From a virus, in IMG/VR virus record IMGVR_UViG_3300031576_000018, positions 1 to 64,000 of that record: DNA of 64,000 nt; one strand, 5' to 3'. Position numbers and translations under genes: made by a program. Each line of letters opens with the position of its first letter. Position 1 is the first letter of the stretch. This document shows positions 1-7,670 of this stretch, in pieces. The notes below the pieces were generated by a model. It was not told the origin of the DNA. It did no database searches and saw only the letters and a list, made by a program, of their open reading frames with translations.

Positions 1-44
1 TATAAAGAGGAAAGGTCAAACATTATCTAGGCTGTCATTCAATT

Positions 45-78
45 AAAAAGACCTGCTAATTTTAGTAGGTCTTTTTTT
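45..78 (+). terminator. rho-independent terminator
   Basis: Inverted arms AAAAAGACCTGCTAA and TTAGTAGGTCTTTTT pair with one G-T wobble and a tiny loop, and the right arm runs into a T tract ending at 78. It would end transcription arriving from upstream of the window. The arm AAAAAGACCT recurs in the terminator at 6496-6533. Confidence 0.85.
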
Positions 79-331
79 ATGTCTGGAAATATTTGAATTA
101 ACGCTACAACGTAGGCTACTACTAGGCGGTTAGCACTGGAAATATTTGGTAGTAGAAAGCTATAGACCTACAGTTTTTACTCAGATGCACAAGTAAAGTG
201 TATAGCGTTCAGACTCGTTTAAATGCAAATCTAGCGACCAAATCTTTTTTAATATCGTAGCACCAAATCAGTTTTAAGCCCTCTCTATTGCTCTGTAATG
301 AATTTTCGACTAAAAAATTTATCTCTCATTT

Positions 332-351
332 GCTCGTTAAAGCTCGTTAAA
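332..351. repeat. tandem 10-bp repeat
   Basis: GCTCGTTAAA occurs twice head to tail, and a further GCTC follows at once. It lies in the gene-free region ahead of the first gene. Its function is unknown. Confidence 0.7.
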
Positions 352-550
352 GCTCTGTTTTTAACTCTACACACAAGGCATAATCTCATTCTGTGGATAG
401 AGTCACAAGGCAAAGTTGAGAAAAAAGCAGGGGAAAATTAAGTCAGCACGCAATAAAAATAAAGATTTGTAAACAAATTAAACTTAACCAGAACTTAACC
501 CCACCCACCTTAGGCAAAAAACGTATGACCCCCCGTTAGGAAGCCCAAAT

Positions 551-638
551 TGTACGGTGTACCTTACTGTCCTATTGCACACTGAAAAAACCATCTGTAC
601 CTAACTACCCTGTACCAGCTATTTTTTGCTGGTGTACG
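551..638. repeat. cluster of TGTAC motifs
   Basis: TGTAC starts at 551, 558, 596, 611 and 633, five times in 88 bases; three copies read TGTACC. The copies at 611 and 633 flank a hairpin with arms ACCAGC (614-619) and GCTGGT (628-633). This could be a binding-site array for a regulator or for terminase. That is inference from clustering and position only. Confidence 0.45.
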
Positions 639-731
639 ATACTAACCTAAACATCTTCTACTGGTAAAAAGCCTAGCCTACTAACCTACCCCCACTTGTA
701 AAAAATTTTGCAATATACTATCTTAGCTGTA

Positions 732-760
732 TTGGATACCATACTATCTTTTGATAGAAT
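732..760 (+). promoter_or_regulatory. extended -10 promoter, leaderless start
   Basis: TTGGAT (732-737), a 17-base spacer and TAGAAT (755-760), with TG at 752-753 forming an extended -10. The ATG at 767 begins six bases after the -10, where transcription itself should start. No ribosome-binding site is present, so a leaderless mRNA is predicted. The same geometry occurs at 8210 and 41504. Confidence 0.65.
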
Positions 761-766
761 AGAAGT

Positions 767-1003
767 ATGGAAATAGTAATAGGCTCCCAAACGTTAGATA
801 AGGTTATTACGGTCACAGGAACGAATTTAAAAGAGGTATGCCAGTTTGTGGGTCGAAGGTTAGTTACACTATGTGACTCTTCCGATAATACGTTGAGTGT
901 TCAGGCAGCTAGTGGTTCTGTACGATTAAAACCCAATGATATTATTTCTGTGCCTTCTGACAATGAATTTAGTGTTCCTTTGTGTGTGGTTAAGTCTTTG
1001 TAG
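767..1003 (+). CDS. hypothetical protein
   Basis: A 78-residue protein not recognised from sequence. It alternates short hydrophobic and polar stretches, as in an all-beta domain (MEIVIGSQTLDKVITVTG at the N-terminus). There is no signal peptide or membrane segment. It is the first gene after the long gene-free region and lacks a Shine-Dalgarno sequence; the extended -10 at 755-760 places the predicted transcript start at its ATG. It lies 46 bases before an HTH gene, so it may be part of a small regulatory or packaging-related operon. Confidence 0.65.
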   Translation: MEIVIGSQTLDKVITVTGTNLKEVCQFVGRRLVTLCDSSDNTLSVQAASGSVRLKPNDIISVPSDNEFSVPLCVVKSL

Positions 1004-1049
1004 ACAAAGTAGATAAAGTATTAGAGAAATTAGAGGAGAGTAGAAAGTA

Positions 1050-1415
1050 ATGGGATTAGATGAATTTAACTGGATGACAGCTTCAGAGGTAGCTAAAAGG
1101 ACAAAGTGTTTTAAAAGCGAGGTTTACTACTTAGCCAAGATTTACAAGCTACCTACTAAAACAAATGAAAAGGGTCATAAGTTATTTGATTTAGCGGCTC
1201 TTACGCCCATTATTAAGGAACACTACACACTTAAGCGTGCTAGGTTAACTGATATATACACTAGGAACAGACCCATTTACCTAGAATTGGAGAAGAGGTT
1301 TAACTTAGCTTTAGAGGTTCTTTTTGCGATAGCAGAGACTCCCATATCTTTACATAACCTCAATTTAGTTAACAAAGCCAAGCAAGTATTAAATGAAATT
1401 GGAAGGGGTAAGTGA
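1050..1415 (+). CDS. MerR-like helix-turn-helix protein
   Basis: 121 residues. The N-terminal part (about 9-48) reads like a MerR/excisionase-type winged HTH: WMTASEVAKRTKCFKSEVYY, then a YKLPT turn and a wing ending KLFDLAALTPI. The rest is a helical region without known motifs. GAGGAG lies upstream of the ATG at good spacing. Its stop overlaps the next start (TGATG). Likely roles are DNA binding in phage regulation or packaging; a small terminase subunit is a weaker alternative because the gene lies four genes before the large subunit. Confidence 0.7.
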   Translation: MGLDEFNWMTASEVAKRTKCFKSEVYYLAKIYKLPTKTNEKGHKLFDLAALTPIIKEHYTLKRARLTDIYTRNRPIYLELEKRFNLALEVLFAIAETPISLHNLNLVNKAKQVLNEIGRGK

Positions 1416-1642
1416 TGACACAGATAGCTACCTTCCCAGCAGGTACTAAGGTTAAGTACAGACAGGATTTCAGATCGTGGGAAGACCTCTGGATGGAAGA
1501 TAAAACCTTTACTGTTGTTGGGGAAATACAGCACTATTACCGACTTTCTGCCGAAGGCTATGGCGGAAAAGAGTATGGCAACGGACAAATATTAGTTAAA
1601 AAGGACTTTTGTATTCCTTACCTACAGGAGGTAGACGAATGA
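1415..1642 (+). CDS. hypothetical protein
   Basis: 75 residues, no recognised family. The sequence has an SH3-like feel (PAGTKVKYRQDF, then FTVVG), as in small beta-barrel proteins, but this is only an impression. ATG at 1415 is preferred over the GTG three bases earlier because AAGGGG is well spaced before it and the start overlaps the upstream stop. Its own stop overlaps the next ATG (ATGA), so the four genes from 1050 are translationally coupled. Confidence 0.65.
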   Translation: MTQIATFPAGTKVKYRQDFRSWEDLWMEDKTFTVVGEIQHYYRLSAEGYGGKEYGNGQILVKKDFCIPYLQEVDE

Positions 1643-2085
1643 AATTTACAGAGCAGCCCAAACAAGAAATGAATGATTTTCTCAGAGAGTGTCTAGACTT
1701 TGTAGGACTTACACAGCGGCTCTTAGCCGTATCTGACAAAGAGCTAACTCATCCTGATTTTATTGCCCAGGTTTGGACAGTATCGGAGTCTTACTTAACA
1801 CAAGAACCTGAGAGTCAATTACAAACAATTTTCCACGAAATTGGGCATTGTTTGCTGCACCAACAGCAGCGAATTATTTATGAACTGATAGAGAATAACC
1901 TTGCCAGAGGAGAATATGAAATTTTTACCAAAGCCTACTATTTAGAAGAAGACAGAATCTGTGACAGGCTGGGTTATACTTTCGCCAAGCAATTTAAAAA
2001 ACTACCCCCACAACTTATAAAGGAGACTAATAATGGAACCGACCAGAAAGCAGATAGCCCAACAAATACTTCAGCATTTGATTGA
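1639..2085 (+). CDS. ImmA/IrrE-like HEXXH metallopeptidase domain protein
   Basis: 148 residues. A zinc-binding HEIGHCLLH sequence (HEXXH) lies near residue 71, followed by a helical part with EEDRICDRLGY, the arrangement of small ImmA/IrrE-type (DUF955) proteins. In that family members cleave or sense repressors; here the substrate is unknown. The ATG at 1639 follows a perfect AGGAGG at good spacing and overlaps the previous stop (ATGA). A helix-turn-helix gene lies 224 bases upstream, the partner type usual for the family. The C-terminus overlaps the next gene by 53 bases. Confidence 0.65.
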   Translation: MKFTEQPKQEMNDFLRECLDFVGLTQRLLAVSDKELTHPDFIAQVWTVSESYLTQEPESQLQTIFHEIGHCLLHQQQRIIYELIENNLARGEYEIFTKAYYLEEDRICDRLGYTFAKQFKKLPPQLIKETNNGTDQKADSPTNTSAFD

Positions 2086-2311
2086 ACACTCCAGAGCCAG
2101 AGTAAGAACAGAAGAAGGTGTACATGAATTAGTGCTCTATCAAGAAAAACTCTATCTTACCCACTTAGAGAGTGGAGAAAGCCGTACTATATCGACACCC
2201 TATCATATGGATACGTTACTAGATAAGATTGTACATTTTAGGCTAAAGAATGTGGGTAGGCCTAAAGACCTAGACCCTATAAAGAGGCTCATACAGGAAA
2301 TTGATGAGTAA
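2033..2311 (+). CDS. hypothetical protein
   Basis: 92 residues, mixed alpha/beta, not recognised. It begins with an amphipathic helix (KQIAQQILQHLIEHSRARV). AAGGAG lies about nine bases before the ATG. It overlaps the metallopeptidase gene by 53 bases and the terminase by 8, so it is coupled to terminase expression. Position makes a terminase small subunit conceivable, but no HTH is visible. Confidence 0.6.
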   Translation: MEPTRKQIAQQILQHLIEHSRARVRTEEGVHELVLYQEKLYLTHLESGESRTISTPYHMDTLLDKIVHFRLKNVGRPKDLDPIKRLIQEIDE

Positions 2312-5300
2312 GCTAATTTGTCCACAGAGTAACCAAATTTTGATTGAGTCCTGCATTAAGTTGGGAGAGCGAATAGCGGGTATTCGGCTCTATGACTATC
2401 AGAAGAAGTTTTGCCGAGAGGTTATTTTTGATCTTCTGACTGAGGGAGCTAATACGCTTACCGCACTCTTCTCTAGACAATGTGTTCACCCCGACACTAA
2501 GATAATAACCCCTACAGGTTTTAAGTATGCCCACGAGTTACAAACTAATGACCCTGTACTCTCTGTTTTTGACAATGAGATTTGCATTGACGCTATACGA
2601 GCAAAGACAGTACAGAACTTATTATTTTACAAGATAAAACTTTTTACAAACCATGAGCAAGAAGTCTCTAATATGGAGAGGTTTAAGAAGATAGATCAAA
2701 CGTGGGGCTATATCAAAGACCAATCTATTAAATCAGGCGATCAGATTCAGGTTGCTATTGACCATATTCTCAATGAAGACATTTCTAGAGAGGACTATTC
2801 GGCTAAACAGGCGGGACTTCTTATGTTTGGGCAGCAGTCCCGAATGGACTTATCGGATATTTTAGGTTCCTTAGGTCCTACTAGAAGAGTACAACTCAAA
2901 ACGAAATCGAGAGTGTATGCAGAATCCCTAGCCACCCTCCTCAACACAACAGCATCACAAAGCCAAGATGGGTACACAGTACCTATTGCTTTAGAACCAT
3001 TAGACAGGGAGTATGTTTTTTCGCAGAGGGAGTCTATTCTCAGGCACTTGTTCCAATACGCAGAGATCACCACTTTTCAGTCCAACAGAGGGAAGAAGTA
3101 CAAGATTATTTTCAAGGTAGGTTCTTCAGGTGTGTACAGGGACGCCTTAAGTGCCTTACTCTTGCGAGTTGGCATTATTCACAGGTTCAAGAAAGAAAAT
3201 ATTGAAATTAAGATGTTCGATGGTATTTTTTTATCTCTTCCTTTTCTCAAGACCCATTACCTCTTCTCAGAGCTAAGAAATTATCTCAGGGGTTATAACT
3301 CTAAACTTGGGGTAAGGTTATCACTTAAAGACACCTTCACAATGTTTAAGCAGTTTCCCATCTTACGGGAGTTTGTTAAGGACTCTACGTATAAGTACTA
3401 TAAAAAGAATGGGATTCACTTGACCAAGCTACTCGACCTTCTCTTTAGGACAGAAATTGACCCGGACACGTTGTTTAATTTTCTTCCTAGAACCTATTAC
3501 GCAACGATTAAGGACATTTACTCCACAACTGTAGGTGACGCTATTTCCTTAGAGACAAGAGTGTCAGGAACCTATGTAGCCGAAGGCATGGTAAACCACA
3601 ATTCTGGGAAAACAGAGGCCAATTCAGTTATTTGTTGTTCCATTATGTTGATGTTTCCTCACTTGGCCCATTCTTTCCCAGATGATAACCGCTTTAAAAA
3701 GTTTAAAAAGGGTGTCTGGATAGGTATTTTTGCTCCAAAAGCCGAACAAGCCGATGATTCTTATGAACGGATTAGAACCAAGTTTGAATCAGACACAGGT
3801 AAAGAAATTCTCAACGAGTTCCAAGTCAAGTCCACAGTTTCCAAGGGTGATAGAGTTAAGCTAACAAACGGCTCACGCTGTCGAGCCTGTACAGCCGGAA
3901 AGGACAGTAATATTGAAGGCGATACCCTACATCTTATTATTGGGGAAGAATCTCAGGATATTGACTCTAAGAAGTTTAAAAAGTCCATCCGACCTATGCG
4001 TACAGCCACAGCAGGAACTATCTTAATGATAGGCACAGCCAATATGATTCGGTCGTACTTCTGGGAGACAATTACTCTTAACAAGCGAAAGACTAAGGAA
4101 GCCCAGCGACAATTTCACATTCAAGTGGATTATCAGGAAGCCTCCAAAGTCAATCCGAAGTATGCGATTTCAGTTGTTAAAGAGATAGAAGAGATGGGTA
4201 TCGACTCAGACGAGTTTAAAATGTCCTATATGAACCTTTTTCTCTTCGAGAGGGGTATGGCATTTAAACCAGAGCAATTAGAGCCATTTCACCCCATACT
4301 AAACCCAGAGGGTCTATTCTACAATTATGAAACAACAAACTTTTACAACGGGTACAAGACAGTGATTGTTGGAATTGACGTTGGGAAGCAACAAGATAGG
4401 ACATTTTGCGTGGCTGTGGAGGTAGATTTTGAAAATCCCATCATTGGGAAGCACTTTATAGCCTATCACAAGAAATTAATCGGCTGGACGTGTATGTTAG
4501 GTGATAATTTTCCCCAACAACAGGGAAAAGTAGTCGATTTTCTAGCCCAAATGAACGCCTCAAAAGTCCTGATGGACACCACAGGTAAAGGAGATGCTTT
4601 TTTTGACTATTTGGCAGAAGCCTGTGAACATATTGAGTTTGTTCCTATCCCTTTCTCCTCCAAGTCTAAGCATATGATGTACAGAAGCCTCATTTACGAC
4701 ATGAACGCAGGAAGGGTGCAGTTTCCTTGTGGTAAAGAGACGAAAAAACAGGAACCTTACCACCATTTTATTAGAGAAATGGGAGAATTAGAGAAGAGCT
4801 ACACAGGTGCTTATCTATCCTGCCATAAACCGACTCGATCTGAACACGGAGTACCGCATGATGATGCTTGCTTTCATCCAGATACACCTATGCTAATAAA
4901 AAGAGGCGGTAGAGTGGTTTGCGTAAATATTTCAGAAGCTGTTGTAGGTGATTTAGTGATTACAGACAAGTCTCGATTTAAACCTGTGGTAGCTACAATG
5001 AAAAGAGAATTTGATGGCACGTTGGTAGAGATTAATATTAAGAAGTTGGGTAAATGCTTAGTCACAGCAAATCACCCTATTTTAACTACTACTGGCTATG
5101 TACCCGCGGGGGAACTTAAGTCTGGTAAACATAAAGCTATTAAAACTTTTTACAAAGGAGAGGACAAAGAGGAGCTACCAGACTTCGACCTGCTTCCGGT
5201 TTTTGAAAATTTAGCCAGAAGTTCTAAAAAGAATAATGCTTTAATAGATATGTCCAAGATTATAAGCAAGGGTAAGAAAATAAAATTTAACAACCCTAAA

Positions 5301-6176
5301 GCTAAGTTTCACAACCGCTTTATTAAAATAACCCCCGATCTCTGTAGGTTAATCGGTTATTTTATCTCAGAAGGTGCGTGTGGAAAGCACAGCGTGCAGT
5401 TTTCGTTTAACACGAAAGAGACAGAGTTGCATAAAGATGTTACTAATCTGCTGGCTAAGTGTTTTGGTATCGCTAAGAAAAGTATTGGCGTTCGTCATAA
5501 CGCAAACAACAGCACCGCCGTCTACACTTCGTCTAGAGTAATCAGAGAGTTCTTTAAAAGCCTTGTCCCAGGTACTTCCTCTGATAGAGCGATACCTACG
5601 TTTATCCTAGAGTTAGCACTTGAGTTTAAAGAACAGGTTTTACGTGGTATTTGGCTAGGTGACGGGTATTACAATGAAAGGCAAGTATCTATCGTAACAA
5701 CTTCTCCAACTTTGGCTTATCAGATGAGGGATTTATTCAGTGAACTGGGGGCTATATTCTCAATTGATGTCTCTAAGAGAGCTGGGCGTACTTGTTTAAT
5801 CCGTGATCGGGAAGTAAATCACAACTACGATCTCTTTCAACTTCGCGCAATGTATTTCAAGGATTACAACAAATCTTTAGCTCTTTTAAGCATGGTTACA
5901 AACAATCTAAAAAAAGAGTCTGCTTTTCACAAAGTAGTGGCTGTAGCAGAAGAAACAAGGGTTGTGGCGGAGATACGGTCAATTAAATATTTGCATAAGC
6001 AAGAAAATCAATTCGTTTATAACTTGGAGGTTGAAGATGACCATTCATATACGGTTAACAACCTTACTGCCCATAACTGCGATGCGTTAGCGTTAGCATG
6101 TTATGGAGCTAAGATAGAAGAGAACACGAATCAACAATATGTTGAGGTACGAGATAACATTTTTTACACGAATTAG
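2304..6176 (+). CDS. terL: terminase large subunit with two inteins
   Basis: A 1290-residue precursor that would give a 513-residue packaging motor after splicing. Extein features: Walker A SRQ-SGKTE, split by intein 1; Walker B-like HLIIGEESQDID; coupling motif GTANM; and an RNase H-like nuclease with VGIDVGKQQD, VLMDTTGKGD and HDDA-CDALALA, the last split by intein 2. The enzyme translocates DNA into proheads and cuts concatemers. ATG at 2304 is preferred to the TTG at 2301 because AGGA lies five bases upstream. Splicing of both inteins is required for activity, since each interrupts a catalytic motif. Confidence 0.93.
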   Translation: MSKLICPQSNQILIESCIKLGERIAGIRLYDYQKKFCREVIFDLLTEGANTLTALFSRQCVHPDTKIITPTGFKYAHELQTNDPVLSVFDNEICIDAIRAKTVQNLLFYKIKLFTNHEQEVSNMERFKKIDQTWGYIKDQSIKSGDQIQVAIDHILNEDISREDYSAKQAGLLMFGQQSRMDLSDILGSLGPTRRVQLKTKSRVYAESLATLLNTTASQSQDGYTVPIALEPLDREYVFSQRESILRHLFQYAEITTFQSNRGKKYKIIFKVGSSGVYRDALSALLLRVGIIHRFKKENIEIKMFDGIFLSLPFLKTHYLFSELRNYLRGYNSKLGVRLSLKDTFTMFKQFPILREFVKDSTYKYYKKNGIHLTKLLDLLFRTEIDPDTLFNFLPRTYYATIKDIYSTTVGDAISLETRVSGTYVAEGMVNHNSGKTEANSVICCSIMLMFPHLAHSFPDDNRFKKFKKGVWIGIFAPKAEQADDSYERIRTKFESDTGKEILNEFQVKSTVSKGDRVKLTNGSRCRACTAGKDSNIEGDTLHLIIGEESQDIDSKKFKKSIRPMRTATAGTILMIGTANMIRSYFWETITLNKRKTKEAQRQFHIQVDYQEASKVNPKYAISVVKEIEEMGIDSDEFKMSYMNLFLFERGMAFKPEQLEPFHPILNPEGLFYNYETTNFYNGYKTVIVGIDVGKQQDRTFCVAVEVDFENPIIGKHFIAYHKKLIGWTCMLGDNFPQQQGKVVDFLAQMNASKVLMDTTGKGDAFFDYLAEACEHIEFVPIPFSSKSKHMMYRSLIYDMNAGRVQFPCGKETKKQEPYHHFIREMGELEKSYTGAYLSCHKPTRSEHGVPHDDACFHPDTPMLIKRGGRVVCVNISEAVVGDLVITDKSRFKPVVATMKREFDGTLVEINIKKLGKCLVTANHPILTTTGYVPAGELKSGKHKAIKTFYKGEDKEELPDFDLLPVFENLARSSKKNNALIDMSKIISKGKKIKFNNPKAKFHNRFIKITPDLCRLIGYFISEGACGKHSVQFSFNTKETELHKDVTNLLAKCFGIAKKSIGVRHNANNSTAVYTSSRVIREFFKSLVPGTSSDRAIPTFILELALEFKEQVLRGIWLGDGYYNERQVSIVTTSPTLAYQMRDLFSELGAIFSIDVSKRAGRTCLIRDREVNHNYDLFQLRAMYFKDYNKSLALLSMVTNNLKKESAFHKVVAVAEETRVVAEIRSIKYLHKQENQFVYNLEVEDDHSYTVNNLTAHNCDALALACYGAKIEENTNQQYVEVRDNIFYTN
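2481..3602 (+). other. intein 1 in terminase Walker A
   Basis: 374 residues. It starts with Cys (CVHPDTKIITPTG, block A), has a block B TNHEQEV, and ends VAEGMVNHN with Ser as the +1 residue. It sits between SRQ and SGKTE, inside the ATP-binding loop. The middle is large enough for a homing endonuclease, but no intact LAGLIDADG motif is visible, only weak resemblances such as AGLLMFGQ, so the endonuclease is probably decayed or of another type. Confidence 0.9.
4869..6077 (+). other. intein 2 with LAGLIDADG endonuclease
   Basis: 403 residues. It begins with Cys (CFHPDTPMLIKRGG), has block B TANHPILTTTGYVP, and ends YTVNNLTAHN with Cys as +1. It interrupts HDDA/CDALALA in the terminase nuclease. 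Two dodecapeptide motifs, LIGYFISEG (near 5350) and LRGIWLGDG (near 5640), keep acidic residues, so an active DOD-type homing endonuclease is likely. Confidence 0.93.
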
Positions 6177-6211
6177 TTAAAAAGCGTTAAAAAAAATATT
6201 AGGAGTTAAAT

Positions 6212-6487
6212 ATGCACAAGTATAATTTTGACGAGCTTAAAAAGGTAGCAAACGAACTAGACGCTTTATCAAACGATGAAAGTACAAACACAAGGGCTGA
6301 TCAACAAATTGAAAAGCTGAGAAAAGACGTATTGCCTAAATTGTCTAAACGACTCCGAGATGCGTTAACCAGTGAACAAGAACATTGGGAAAAATCCCAA
6401 CTTCATTTAGCCAATGGTGAACTTGTAGACGACTTTGTGCCTAAGGAAGTCCCTCTTGACCCAGAAGTTACACCAGAAGAGGAATAA
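6212..6487 (+). CDS. hypothetical acidic-tailed protein
   Basis: 91 residues, strongly helical, with a heptad-like region (about 20-60) and an acidic, Pro-rich C-terminus (LDPEVTPEEE). AGGAG lies six bases before the ATG. It follows the terminase gene by 35 bases and is the last gene before the terminator at 6496, so it closes the packaging operon. Function unknown; a DNA-mimic or scaffold-like role would be speculation. Confidence 0.65.
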   Translation: MHKYNFDELKKVANELDALSNDESTNTRADQQIEKLRKDVLPKLSKRLRDALTSEQEHWEKSQLHLANGELVDDFVPKEVPLDPEVTPEEE

Positions 6488-6495
6488 GTAAACGT

Positions 6496-6533
6496 AAAAA
6501 AGACCTCTACGGGAGCTTGTGGAGGTCTTTTTT
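6496..6533 (+). terminator. rho-independent terminator
   Basis: Perfect 12-bp arms AAAAAAGACCTC and GAGGTCTTTTTT with a 14-base loop; the right arm is its own T tract. It separates the packaging operon from the winged-helix genes. The stem core matches the terminator at 45-78. Confidence 0.92.
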
Positions 6534-6604
6534 AATAGGTTGGTAGCAACAAAGGTAAGGAAAAAACATAAAAAGTTATATAGGCAGTATATCAAATTTT
6601 TAGG

Positions 6605-6633
6605 TTGTGTCTAGACTGAAAAATAGTTATACT
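6605..6633 (+). promoter_or_regulatory. sigma-70-type promoter
   Basis: TTGTGT (6605-6610), 17 bases, TATACT (6628-6633). It lies between the terminator and the initiator gene, giving an untranslated leader of about 60 bases that carries a hairpin. Confidence 0.6.
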
Positions 6634-6641
6634 AACTAAAT

Positions 6642-6670
6642 AATCCCTCAAGCTACAAACTCAAGGGATT
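6642..6670 (+). promoter_or_regulatory. leader inverted repeat
   Basis: Arms AATCCCT (6642-6648) and AGGGATT (6664-6670) around a 15-base loop. It sits just downstream of the promoter at 6605-6633, so it could be an operator or a leader hairpin. There is no T tract, so it is not a terminator. Confidence 0.5.
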
Positions 6671-6702
6671 AAAAACTACATAATACTGGAGAACATTGTA
6701 AC

Positions 6703-7650
6703 ATGCCTTTAAACAAAATCCCCACATCATGCGCCGTTGTCAGAAAAGATTTTTTCAAAGTAACTAACCATCAACTAACAGCAATTATTCTTAATCAACT
6801 TATTTACTGGACAGAGAGAAGAAAAGATTTTTTAGAGTTTAAAGAAGAGACACTAACTAAAGATACCAAAGAGTTTGGTTGGGTTTATAAGACTGCATCT
6901 GATCTAAAAGAGGAAGTACTAACGGAACAGTCAAGAATGAGTGTTTCAAGAGCCTTAATTAGGTTAGAGGCTTTAGGTATTCTGGATGTAAGAAATGACC
7001 CGAGCAATCATTTTAATAGAGCACTGCAGTATAGGGTTAATTTAGAAAAGTTAGCTGCTCTGGTAAAAGAAAAAGGGTTTGAAAATAGTAAGTATGCAAG
7101 TGTCAAAAAATTCTTTAACATCAAAGGTGAAAGTAAGGAAAACTCGATTTCACACCATGAGCAATGTTCAATGCACACCCTGAGCTTTCCATTGCACAAC
7201 GTGAGCAATGTATATAAGGAATCAGAGATTACAAAAACAGAGATAGAGATATTAAATACAGTTGACGAAGAAATTAAGGCTGTAAACCTAAAAGAATACA
7301 AGGACAAAAAAGAGAAAAATAGAAATCTACCGGCAGGTACTTTACCTATTTGGGCTAAAGGGTTAAAAGACGAAGCATTTTACATACAAGACTTAGGTGA
7401 AAACGTAGTCAATATACGGAGAATAGATTTTCATGAGTTACGAGACTATTACTGTAAAAGCTCTAATTACCTTGAAGAGTTATTTTGTTATTTCTTAGAA
7501 AAAAGATTAACAAAAGAAAGAGTAATTAGAACAATGAATAAGTTCTCAGACAAACCCGACTGCTACAAACCCAGCTTAGAGTCTATTATCACTAGGCACA
7601 CTCCAGAAGTAGACTCAACGATTGAAGATCCAAGATACGCTAGTCTTTAG
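6703..7650 (+). CDS. winged-helix replication initiator-like protein
   Basis: 315 residues in three parts: an N-terminal winged-helix domain (about 1-135; NHQLTAIILNQLIYWTERR, then a recognition region MSVSRALIRLEALGILDV), a hydrophilic linker (about 140-205), and a helical C-terminal domain. This is the architecture of phage initiators such as lambda O and of DnaD-like helicase-recruiting proteins. The DNA encoding the linker carries three iteron-like repeats (7151-7206), as in lambda O. The N-terminal fold is shared with the products at 57979 and 58427. It has its own promoter and lies oddly between terminase and portal. A late-gene regulator is the alternative. Confidence 0.6.
   Translation: MPLNKIPTSCAVVRKDFFKVTNHQLTAIILNQLIYWTERRKDFLEFKEETLTKDTKEFGWVYKTASDLKEEVLTEQSRMSVSRALIRLEALGILDVRNDPSNHFNRALQYRVNLEKLAALVKEKGFENSKYASVKKFFNIKGESKENSISHHEQCSMHTLSFPLHNVSNVYKESEITKTEIEILNTVDEEIKAVNLKEYKDKKEKNRNLPAGTLPIWAKGLKDEAFYIQDLGENVVNIRRIDFHELRDYYCKSSNYLEELFCYFLEKRLTKERVIRTMNKFSDKPDCYKPSLESIITRHTPEVDSTIEDPRYASL
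7151..7206. repeat. three iteron-like repeats in the initiator gene
   Basis: CACACCATGAGC (7151), CACACCCTGAGC (7174) and CACAACGTGAGC (7195) give a consensus CACAMCNTGAGC repeated at 23 and 21 bases, about two helical turns. The first and third continue as GAGCAATGT. They lie in the linker-coding part of the gene, the place of the iterons in lambda O. Confidence 0.55.
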
Positions 7651-7670
7651 AAAGATACTAGGAGAATAAT

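Larger units (their letters stand above)
79..766. other. gene-free, repeat-rich region
   Basis: No supportable gene was seen on either strand. It holds a 13-base direct repeat CTGGAAATATTTG (83-95 and 136-148), a tandem 10-mer (332-351), AACTTAACC twice (481-489 and 492-500), a single 8/9 DnaA-box-like site (CTATCCACA on the minus strand, 392-400), a C-rich stretch and a TGTAC cluster (551-638). Its place just before the terminase genes suits a cos/pac site, an origin or a control region, but the sequence does not decide which. Confidence 0.6.

Noticed and set aside
392-400. DnaA box as evidence of an origin
   Set aside because: A single 8/9 match in AT-rich DNA is expected by chance and no cluster is present.
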